Assembly: GCA_021151625.1 (NCBI GenBank)
Contig: JAGKWY010000010.1
Span: 4,065-68,064 of the forward strand
Reading direction: 5' to 3'
Source of the DNA: Gammaproteobacteria bacterium
GTDB lineage: Bacteria; Pseudomonadota; Gammaproteobacteria; Pseudomonadales; Cellvibrionaceae
Length of the DNA stretch: 64,000 nt
Below, piece by piece: positions 47,101 to 50,845 of the stretch. The notes below the pieces were generated by a model. It saw only the letters and a list, made by a program, of their open reading frames with translations, was not told the DNA's origin and made no database searches. Positions within the stretch are counted from its first letter, which is position 1. Each line of letters opens with the position of its first letter. The position numbers and the translations under genes are program-made.

Positions 47101-47230
47101 CCAGGGTGCCAATAATCTGAAAGTAGCCACCAATGTTATAGCGGCCGCTATCGGGCACGCGCTGTTGATCCAGGAAAATATCCAGCTGGGATGACGTTAA
47201 CGGGGTTTTCGGGGGATTGATAATGTCCAT
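32129..47230 (-). CDS. Four-module nonribosomal peptide synthetase, C-A-T/C-A-T-E/C-A-T/C-A-T-TE
   Basis: A 5,033-aa single-protein assembly line. C1 starts at residue 1 (HHLIMDG ~142), with A1 and T1 (GGDSI ~1017). C2 (HHLVADG ~1225), A2 and T2 (~2092) follow, then an epimerase (HHLIIDGVSW ~2284; ESHGRH; FNYLG). C3 (TPTQAGIYFH; HHLILDG ~2755) has the D-L condensing look expected after an epimerase, followed by A3 and T3 (GGHSL ~3667). C4 (HHIIADG ~3873), A4 and T4 (~4744) precede the thioesterase (GYSAGG ~4868; His in GKGEHLELL). Specificity residues read by eye: A1 DILQLGMVW (Gly-like), A2 DVWHFSLID (Ser-like), A3 DVQLIAHVV (matches Pro), A4 DVEEIGVVN (unclear; two acidic residues suggest a basic substrate). 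The N-terminal C domain without a loading module suggests an N-acylated product. Confidence 0.92.
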   Translation of the reverse strand: MDIINPPKTPLTSSQLDIFLDQQRVPDSGRYNIGGYFQIIGTLDAARLISAVSTVIQTESAFHLQLDLSTELPQQYLLPPEQPAIEWLDFYQATQNRQEACGKAQQWLEHNFAIPLNLHKSLFQVAICKIAQDEHWLYLKTHHLIMDGWSYALFIKRVMDNYHSEDGNIPLPSPDYWEFIQSKTQQPIDTKTTNLQKQRAYWQERLANSPDHLLIQRSKNLLTAKSGYTSNRHQFLVSATAIAPLLALTKQQNASTFHAMLALVYCYFMRATGSRDLVIGTPLHKRNNARNKQIIGMLADTSPTRINAPLTSSYNELLAQIRQNLLRDFRHQDYSLGQIHRDINQQLVNQKESNNATGERRERLYDVFVSYEDFAYSQINSADLQITPKPLTHRQDQTPFSVFIRQYATSGDFEFDLQLHSDFFSTNDAHWIEGRLRHLINLLATQADTELRQVSWLPEYELQALQGINQFAPAVADYPHALDLFAQVARKNPHKTAVIGLDQSLTYQQLDQASSAFAHWLNAQKISRGAGIGVCMDRTSDLLVILLGIWKAGAAYIPLDPHYPAARLQQVVEHSQLQWVITRAVYTPLFANMKIHCCVFSPELISNTQASEIHQANNYSFKDLAYVIYTSGSTGIPKGVAIEQGSVANFLTAMSTAPGITANTTLLAVTTISFDIHVLELFLPLLNGATLALATSDQVRDAFALRELIQTHNVNMMQATPATWKMLFHADWQPDTNFKALCGGEALPPALLEKFGQFPRVELWNMYGPTEATVWSSTALLKGIDSSAIHLGHPINNSYYFVLDPQGYPTGFNLPGELYIGGHCLAREYIHDTEKTAASFIWHSLPGMELQRIYKTGDSVELTDNHQLHFRSRNDDQVKVRGYRIELGDVEAALMKHPQVKDAAVKIWRDARGENYIAAYCVAKTTPVTNELLANDLIHNLPDYMLPAAYLWLEVLPLTANGKINRKALAEPDLTTNSSEQELPQTPLEQAIAAIWVEVLNVERPTCNDDFFRLGGDSISNIQLVNRLRKAGIAAEAADIFQQSRLADLAGLLTTKLTTTTAAINPSNTSMQTEVQIDSPFSLSSAQQRLYILQQLETTETAYNMYGAFVISGPINFWQLEVAFKQLLTRHPLLSSRFYENQGELLQQFISADNFSLEQKLLPLSLSVNLSSNSSASISADASSWLANVLQDFVRPFDLNNPPLVRAQLWQGEAQEYVLLIDMHHLVADGLSINIFLHDLFALYEQQYLSPLPVNYRHFIQLQTAWRQSPAWQQAADYWQQQFSGTLPSLDLPTDYTRPAQQQFSGKRLSFSLSEAHSDAVRNLARQNNVSLFMLLLAAYNLLLAKYTGHEDIVVGTPVSNRPDENFGELVGLFVNTLPLRSYPSPAKYLPEFLQEIKTNTSQAFLHKHYPFEQLIEDLRLVRDLSRNPLFDCALVLQADAIPEITTTTLVVNPLAIAYQQAKFDLTLDAVDKGTHIQFELEYASHLFNEQRIQTLGQHFIVLLQQMVEQPTAQLGALSLLNEHERYKLLHEFNSTEKHYPKHQTLASIFEQQVVKTPEQVAVGFAEESLSYSQLNTKANQLAHQLIAAGIGKNQIVAVMLERSLEMPIAILAIVKAGAAYLPIAPTLPPERIEYMLADSDAPVLITTSKDRTRAAQYAGKIVTLDDASLLSGPETNPPLQAGPDDLAYIIYTSGSTGRPKGAMVEHRAVVNRIYWMQDKYPLSCSDVILQKTPYTFDVSVWELFWWSFAGASVYFIAPEAEKDPQQIFSCIEAQRISILHFVPSMLTASLEFLAAHQHNHWNLNSLRFVFASGEALNPHQVEEFNHLIYAQSGAQLINLYGPTEAAIDVTYYDCPVNGKVTRVPIGKPIDNIRLHILDNQQQLVAQGIAGELYISGTGVGRGYINKPELTAEKFLSDPFFPGQRMYRTGDLCRWLEDGNIEYLGRLDHQVKIRGFRIELGEIENALLMHAAVREATVTALKNNAGQDFLCAYLVARTSVTIEQLGYHLAESLPDYMVPAEFVVLEKMPLNPSGKVDRKQLPAPQINAQVSTRVIDDSQLSDSERQLLEIMRALLNNPHLGLDDNFFHYGGDSIRAIQFCARAAQQGYTLSIKDIFKHPSVRLLCQNTLQQLLPQTTTHQPVTGKIELTPIQQAFFEQRLTQPNAYCQYIILQTQRFIQNQLHQALNNLVQQHPLLGTKVITTKTEALAQPYQLHITDNQQQLWKDTQLVQRKITAANSDEIEYELSQLLQDLHNSIALDKALYAAGVLSTATQDYLLISIHHLIIDGVSWRILLDDLNYFYQNLGDATPIQFLPLSTTPNQWINASKACVQTSHLQKQFSYWQAVQKSIPAALLEKAEEIITGDLQTESISDCLTTNETLPLLTRAHTAYNTDTQDLLIAAFALAWQQWTGKLRVALDLESHGRHLPFDPLDSSRSIGWFTAIFPWVLDLDRSASLNHKIQNIKESLRRIPDKGIGFGLLKYFGTEVQQQQLRTSGPDILFNYLGHLDTGNQAWRLCSTGLYSSPQNCRSHSIEITMAVKDGTLEWTIHYSGKQFSAFRVDKFNQLLRAQLLEIAVHCCQQPIALQTPSDLGDAHYSLETYRQLAQRLESHGPITAIRKLTPTQAGIYFHAQQQQANQPESQLYYEELGLYLNQALDAKPLQQALNQLSSKHSILRSLFIQEGTEEVRQIVCENARTTVKFSDISTLAINAQEEWLSQQKHQLRTAGFDWQLPLLGLHLFKINEQKSLLLFTYHHLILDGWSCATLIDELLRNYLQLQHACLPYPAEQQITEQQITEEYSTTPAADFGDYLVWLAEQNPEPARAYWRAQLADINDKTRLPGETIAENSVYSLQETEYQLPANYLQGLQQLAAYHEVTLSTLIQAAWGLLLQRYNNSDDALFVSVVSGRTAPVAGIEHMLGLFINSIPVRIPAPHINQHDSATQDIQQWLGKLQDTHLQAEQHAFIGLADIASAANIATDLFRHLLVFENYPLQDRLLGNNLRIDRISLYEQTHYDFNLLVQPAEQLSFRFIVNTQVHPAASVARIAEHLLALLRSWVDNAQVCVDSKSNVLTNAIPAAAEIQELIALGTAPRIPLTQADNLITRFLQQQQLAPTALAVCDSTTQINYTQLAQQARQIAQHLLARGISSEQPVALLANRSCQMVAALLGILQSGAVVVPIDPHLPEERIHYLLTDSTASCVLVDKVNTELAQARPDLKQHVISQWLAAPVVAESIDAIELPALANSQLLYLIYTSGTTGTPKGVMLEQRNLLALIDSQKNQGLLQFNKQVLQFATHSFDVCYQEIFSTLVAGGCLHIIDEQLKRDADYLLEFIHINSIDTLFLPTAYLKFLFSTPERIAQIPACVEQIITAGEQLLVSPHLRQFLQASKVLLHNHYGPSETHVVTTQVLSHQHAIADIPPIGTPINGTEIYLLDRHGKLQPRGALGEIFIGGASVGRGYWQKPSLTQERFLTVSDFAALTGNAYFSSAEFLAANGERIYRTGDLGYWSESGELIYLGRGDQQVKVRGYRIEPGEIEACLRKQAEVHEAAVIAQRDPHGNNYLIAYLVLDVASLEVASTDSALAAIKQALANQLPAYMQPAFYVPLAQLPMTPNGKLDKRALPDATLTTDSNAQKPTSKIQLRLASFWQELLGIPEPHLDADFFALGGHSLNTAALASRIQREWNITISLKELFSTRTLVLQAELITTKHKKQMKEVAQAVATIAEEKISSALLTTPINNNSCFMPEQWIPLSSAQQRLYVLDQLAGPNTNYNIPFVAQLQHTTNLQQLETALQQLVERHSILRVRIAIHEGQPMQTLTHEPITIQHCAISAEELDTHLVNWVKPFDLHQQPLMRIQLLHIESTQTYWLLMDLHHIIADGVSIEILLRELMVLYKGEMLSVPEYDYAALINRQSHWQHTTNYQTQKHHWLNRFHQLPPVLELPLDFPRSPERSTAGAEFSLPLDTDLTNALENFAQQQGTSVFAVALTAYALWLWRYSGETDMAIGIPVSGRSQTEFTNIPGLMVNSLALRIHLDTEQTAQACVQTIAAQLLDDLQHQDFPFDALVNVLELPRNPGRNALFDTMFSLGSDWLGNAGAQELFIPHSLPVTEAKFDLAMSLDQRQGQYLLSVNYATSLFTATRATAMGQHYLEMLQQLLAHPQQLLRNLNCISVAEYQQLTLNFNKTTMSYSRESSIALEFEKMAARYSDRLAVHDDEGTLTYRELNELANQIAACLIQRGPIQQGHSQQGHSQQGQSQQGLPGLTQQMFVGVMLERSRYWIASMLALLKAGAVYMPIAPDWPEERIRTILRDANAPLLICTQDVANGLTTNNCRKIYLDNLIADAKNYSAENSSTATSATDLAYVIYTSGSTGIPKGVLVEQRSVLNLTQWAGREYNLEHNTRMLQLTSPGFDVSIEETLVPLLNGAAVFILDDDSKMDKQKFTHFVQQHRIQIVELVPSLLADYLLDNCAMESLALVITGAEHLDPLLKDQILARGYRLHNVYGPTETTVNATSKACHPDDDTIGKPMANSSAWILDKCGRIQPIGVPGELCISGDNLARGYHQREELTAEKFIANPFVARARLYRTGDLASWTDAGEIRFIGRIDQQVKIRGYRIETGDVENRLMSIAGIQQAIVVVRNQDTASASLCAYYTSPEALNDKEIHAQLAQWLPEYMIPAQFIYLDAIPLTTNGKVDKRALPQPDTIIRTDYLPPRTPIEYQLADLWSNLLGGSSYSIDEDFFRVGGHSLLAIKLLAGINQQWNIALKLTDIFTHSTLEQLAGLIQQHCKQGTENIATAHYQLLNPSSEKNLFLFPPALGEAAIYAQLSLQLVDYRFYCFNYLDDPQRLEIYADTISTAQTNGKIFLFGYSAGGNLAFEVARVLEARGHQLGGLILLDSVRREAAGNAREPAQIAQELKDAFARNQLELDEAMLAPLVDQAYRYGHYIEQLINRGSLQAPVHLIKANIPVDTVEDYGWAELTAQLHIYAGKGEHLELLAEPNLTHNAAIIAACLSEETHEVSAFVTAAEIVELELP
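34457..34516 (-). repeat. 15-bp minisatellite inside the fourth adenylation domain
   Basis: Four consecutive 15-bp copies of CCTTGTTGACTATGA or close variants encode QQGHS-type pentapeptides. They lie in the N-terminal part of A4, between the conserved AY-ELN and VGVMLERS segments, where other A domains have a short loop. The repeats are in frame and add about 20 residues. Confidence 0.85.
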
Positions 47231-47613
47231 CTAAACAAGCACCTATCACTATAAGCATCTATCACAAACGCTGTTGCAAGATTGTAAGTAAATGTAACTG
47301 TAACTGTTGCAAATGCAGTGCAGTTGTGTTTTGAAAACAGCACTCGGTGCGCAGCGTTTAAGCGCGCGATTGTTGCTGTTTAAACATGCAATCGTTTCAG
47401 GTTCGTAGAGGTGTGCAGTGGTAGTTGTTTGTTTTTAATTTGATCTTTAAATTATTTTTTGTGCAGGAAATTATTTCTTCTGACAAATAAGAAAACTATT
47501 GTGATCCAATGTAACTACAAAATCATTAAGTTTTTATGATTTATAAAACTATTTACAGGTTACCTATACAAAGGTGTCACATAAATCATCTTTTGTTTGC
47601 TGATTGAAAAAAC

Positions 47614-47653
47614 AGCAAATAATTTTTTTGATGACAGGAAAAAATTATTTGCT
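47614..47653. promoter_or_regulatory. 15-bp perfect inverted repeat in the NRPS divergent promoter
   Basis: AGCAAATAATTTTTT and AAAAAATTATTTGCT are perfect reverse complements with a 10-base spacer. The size and central position fit an operator for a dimeric regulator controlling both transcripts. With its A/T runs, it could alternatively be a bidirectional terminator or attenuator. Confidence 0.5.
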
Positions 47654-47922
47654 ATATTGCCGCGCCGTTGAGCGGGGTAATGGACTAAAGGTTAAATATT
47701 TAATTGAATGTTAGTTTGCTAAGTGGTTAATAAATTTTTAATACTTAATCGATAATATGATAGTTAACAGTTTCACATGTTTACTATTTAATCTGACTTG
47801 AAACAAAAAAATACAATTTGTTAATGGTCAGAAATTTAAATTGAATTTATAAACGTAAAAAATCTATAAAACATTTTTAAATGTTAGTTTCACAATGACC
47901 ACAAGCAGCTCGGAGTAGACGC

Positions 47923-47953
47923 GGACAATAGTCCTGATGGACTACCTGAGGTA
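47923..47953 (+). promoter_or_regulatory. Competing short stems before the methyltransferase ribosome binding site
   Basis: GGAC (47923), GTCC (47931) and GGAC (47939) alternate, so GTCC can pair with either neighbour; TAGTCC/GGACTA is the longer option. TACC/GGTA (47943-47953) overlaps the second arm and the GAGGT site just before the ATG. The layout would allow mutually exclusive folds, but the stems are short. Confidence 0.3.
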
Positions 47954-47958
47954 CTACG

Positions 47959-48882
47959 ATGAGCGAAGCTGTTGATGTACAAATTTATAGCCTGCAAGGC
48001 GAGCAAAACAATTATTCCTTTGCTGAGCAAAGTGCAACACTGGCCGGAACTGACTGGCTGGAAAAAATTCTCGCTGTTAAGCAGACTGCACTACTAAGCG
48101 TTATTACCGACCCTTTTGATTATCAGGGTATTGATCAGGTTATTCCCATGCAACCTGAGCAGTACTTTATGATGGATTATTTGCTTCCTGCCGATGTACA
48201 GGGCGCAAATGTATTGGAAGTCGGGCTGGGTTCCGGTGTCTTGAGTATCCACGCCTTGCAACAGGGCGCAGCAAAAGTGACAGGCCTGGAAATTAACCCC
48301 AAGGCGAAAGTCTATGCGGGATTTAACGCGCTGATTAATGGGGTCAGTGATCGTCTGGTTATTCGCGATGGCGATGTAAATAGTATTTTCGCACCTGTGC
48401 AGGGCGAAAAATTTGATCTGATTATTTCCAATCCTCCCTTTGAACCAACCCCGCCGGGTATGGATTACTACCTCAATTCCTCGGCCGGTATTTACGGTTT
48501 TACCTTTCTGGAAAAAATGCTGACGACTGTATTGCCCCAGTTAGCAGATCAGGGTGTATTGCAAATTGTCACCATGGCACCGGGTAATCTTGAGCGCCCG
48601 GAAATGCTGATTAAAACTGCGCAGCAATATTTACCGCAGGGTGCAACCGAAATTATCTGCGATTTGGCTCCCATTACTTACGCCGCGTTTGTGGATCGTT
48701 TTGTGGGAATCTTTGGTCAGGATAAAAGCCTGATTGAATCCATGAAGGCACAGGCCGCCAGCGACGGTGTTACTCACTTGCATATGTGTATTTTGCGTTA
48801 TCGCCACAATGCCCCCTCATCCTTAACCATTTCATCAACGCCAAAAATTTATGAGCCCTGGGAAACACCCCTGGGGATTTAA
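47959..48882 (+). CDS. Class I SAM-dependent methyltransferase-like protein
   Basis: A 307-aa protein with a GAGGT ribosome binding site. The SAM-binding motif I is VLEVGLGSGVLSIHALQQGA (about residues 85-104), followed by VTGLEINPKA and the catalytic-type motif NPPFEPTPPG near residue 157. An NPPF/Y motif is typical of methyltransferases acting on amide, amine or carboxamide nitrogens (HemK-like), including some natural-product enzymes. The first 80 residues and the C-terminal 60 are not recognised. It lies 23 bases upstream of the carbamoyltransferase gene in one transcript, divergent from the NRPS, so it probably tailors the peptide, for instance by N- or O-methylation. The substrate is unknown. 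Confidence 0.75.
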   Translation: MSEAVDVQIYSLQGEQNNYSFAEQSATLAGTDWLEKILAVKQTALLSVITDPFDYQGIDQVIPMQPEQYFMMDYLLPADVQGANVLEVGLGSGVLSIHALQQGAAKVTGLEINPKAKVYAGFNALINGVSDRLVIRDGDVNSIFAPVQGEKFDLIISNPPFEPTPPGMDYYLNSSAGIYGFTFLEKMLTTVLPQLADQGVLQIVTMAPGNLERPEMLIKTAQQYLPQGATEIICDLAPITYAAFVDRFVGIFGQDKSLIESMKAQAASDGVTHLHMCILRYRHNAPSSLTISSTPKIYEPWETPLGI

Positions 48883-48905
48883 TAATTTTATTTTGAGAGG
48901 GAATC

Positions 48906-50666
48906 ATGTCCATAAATATTTTAGGTTTGAACTGCGCATATCATGAATCGTCAGTGGCGTTGATTCGTGGCAACAAAGTTATTGCGGCGATTGAAGAAGA
49001 GCGATTGAATCGCGTTAAGCATGCCAAATCCGCGCTCACGGGAAACCCCAATGAAATTCCGTTGCAGGCCATGAACCTGTGTTTGGAGATGGGTAATTTA
49101 TTATTGTCAGATATAGATATTATTGCGTTTTCATTTAATCCATTAAAACGTTTGCACAATAACCTCAAGCTGGACGAACAGGTGCAGGAAGGCGAGTGGG
49201 GCACAGCTGCCGGCGAACAAAAATTCTATAAAAAATTGATCGGTATTCCCGAGCAGATTCGCGCACTGGGTTTTAACGGGCAATTTATGTGGGTGGATCA
49301 CTGTGTTGCCCATGCCGCTTCAGCCTATTATCCTTCACCATTTACTGATGCAACGGTGATTTCTATTGATGGTATTGGTGAATATGAATCTGTCACCATT
49401 AGCGCTGCTCGCGAAGGAAAATTATTTTCCATGAAGGAAATCAGCTACCCCAATTCACTGGGGCTGCTGTGGGAAAAAGTCGCCCAGTTTATGGGAATGA
49501 GTGAATACGATGCCTGCAAGGTAATGAGTTTGGCATCCTTCGGTAATCCGGAGCGGTTTATCGGTCATTTCCAGCGCTTTGTGCAGATAAAGCCCGATGG
49601 TTTTACTATGGATATCGATGTATGCCGATTCCGCAGCAACGATTTTTCTACCTTTGAATCGCTCTTTGGTTTACCTGCATTGCAAGATCGTTCGGCAATT
49701 ACCAGCGACTACATGGACCTGGCTGCTGCGTTGCAACAAATCACCACTGATATTTTGCTAGCACTCACGCATTATGCGGCGCAAATCAATCCCTCCAAAA
49801 ATCTCTGCCTGGCCGGCGGCGTAGCTTTGAACTGCGTAGCCAATACGGCAATTTTTGAACAGGGGCCCTTTGACAATATTTACATCCAGCCGGCGGCCAA
49901 TGACGCGGGTACTGCATTGGGTGCAGCGTTGCATGCTTACCACAATATTTTTTATGGCGAGAAGTGCGCTTCCTTTGAGGCGAATGATACCTACCTCGGG
50001 CCGGAATATTCCGAGTCAGAAGTGTTGGCTACCTTGGGCTTGTTTGATGTGGTTTATGAACGCGCTGACAATATTGCGGATGAAGTTGCTGCGTTAATTG
50101 CGTCCGGCAAAGTGGTGGGTTGGTTCCAGGGGCGCATGGAGTTTGGTCCGCGCGCATTAGGCAATCGCAGTTTGCTGGCGGACCCCCGCGATCCGGATAT
50201 GGTGAAGCGCATGAACTTATTAGTTAAGCATCGCGAAGATCATCGCCCCTTTTGTCCCAGTGTATTAAAGGAAGATGCAAAAGAATGGTTTGAGATCAAA
50301 AAGGATGCGGATTCAGCTCATTATATGTTGATGGCTTATCCGGTTAATCAAGAACAGCGCACGCGTATTCCGGCAGTAGTGCATGTGGATGGTACCAGTC
50401 GCATTCAATTGGTGAGCAAAACTACCAACGCCAAATATCACGCGTTAATTTCCGCATTTAAAAAATTAACCGGTGTGCCACTGTTATTGAATACCTCGTT
50501 CAATGATCGCGAGCCGATTGTGTGCAGCCCGGAAGATGCGTTGAAAACCTTTTTGCGTACCAAAATTGATTTTCTGGTGATCGATAATTTTATTGTGCGC
50601 AAGAAAAATGCAATGCCTGCGCAAAGTAAAAATAGTGAGGTAGCGGATTTAATAACAGCCAGTTGA
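48906..50666 (+). CDS. Carbamoyltransferase, NodU/TobZ/CmcH family
   Basis: A 586-aa enzyme with a GAGAGGGA ribosome binding site. The N-terminal Kae1-like domain has ILGLNCAYHESSVALIRG, IAAIEEERLNRVKHAK and WVDHCVAHAASAYYPSPF with the metal-binding His residues, then VISIDGIGEYES. LCLAGGVALNCVAN follows. The C-terminal YrdC-like part has GWFQGRMEFGPRALGNRSLL and REDHRPFCPSVL. This is the full layout of O-carbamoyltransferases that use carbamoyl phosphate and ATP via carbamoyl-adenylate (NodU, TobZ, CmcH). In this setting its target could be a hydroxyl of the NRPS product, for example the serine side chain, which would be unusual. The family also carbamoylates sugars. Confidence 0.92.
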   Translation: MSINILGLNCAYHESSVALIRGNKVIAAIEEERLNRVKHAKSALTGNPNEIPLQAMNLCLEMGNLLLSDIDIIAFSFNPLKRLHNNLKLDEQVQEGEWGTAAGEQKFYKKLIGIPEQIRALGFNGQFMWVDHCVAHAASAYYPSPFTDATVISIDGIGEYESVTISAAREGKLFSMKEISYPNSLGLLWEKVAQFMGMSEYDACKVMSLASFGNPERFIGHFQRFVQIKPDGFTMDIDVCRFRSNDFSTFESLFGLPALQDRSAITSDYMDLAAALQQITTDILLALTHYAAQINPSKNLCLAGGVALNCVANTAIFEQGPFDNIYIQPAANDAGTALGAALHAYHNIFYGEKCASFEANDTYLGPEYSESEVLATLGLFDVVYERADNIADEVAALIASGKVVGWFQGRMEFGPRALGNRSLLADPRDPDMVKRMNLLVKHREDHRPFCPSVLKEDAKEWFEIKKDADSAHYMLMAYPVNQEQRTRIPAVVHVDGTSRIQLVSKTTNAKYHALISAFKKLTGVPLLLNTSFNDREPIVCSPEDALKTFLRTKIDFLVIDNFIVRKKNAMPAQSKNSEVADLITAS

Positions 50667-50697
50667 TCGCTCCTGGCTTTAAATCTTCTCCTGCGCT

Positions 50698-50837
50698 AAA
50701 TCCCTCCCAGCCTCCCTTGGCTGCGCGCCTCGTTCAAAGGGAGGAGCTAAGGGGTAACTTCTTTCTTTTGTAAAAGAGAGGGGGCACGAGAAATAATTTG
50801 CTTCCCCCCTCTTTAGTAAAGAGGGGGCTGGGAGATT
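50698..50837. repeat. Composite palindromic repeat element (REP/MITE-like)
   Basis: This 140-base element lies between the convergent carbamoyltransferase and glucan phosphorylase genes. Its ends are imperfect inverted repeats (ATCCCTCCCAGCC on the left, GGCTGGGAGAT on the right). It holds three hairpins: CCTCCCTT/AAGGGAGG (50711-50744), CTTTCTTTT/AAAAGAGAG (from 50761), and CCCCCTCTTTA/TAAAGAGGGGG (50805-50827). The last can terminate both genes. The build resembles short non-coding repeats spread through genomes; copy number cannot be judged here. Confidence 0.6.
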
Positions 50838-50845
50838 AGTTGCGA

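Larger units (their letters stand above)
47231..47958. other. AT-rich divergent intergenic region of the NRPS locus
   Basis: 728 bases with no supported gene, markedly more AT-rich than the flanking coding DNA. It must hold the promoters of the NRPS gene (leftward) and the methyltransferase-carbamoyltransferase pair (rightward). A 15-bp inverted repeat and a competing-stem leader are listed separately. A TATATT hexamer at 47653 lies just after the inverted repeat and could be a -10 element for rightward transcription. No Fur-type site was seen. Confidence 0.7.

Noticed and set aside
32129..47230. Siderophore NRPS linked to the nearby TonB receptor
   Set aside because: No catechol, hydroxamate or cyclisation genes and no visible Fur box in the divergent promoter region; the receptor is 6 kb away behind unrelated genes.
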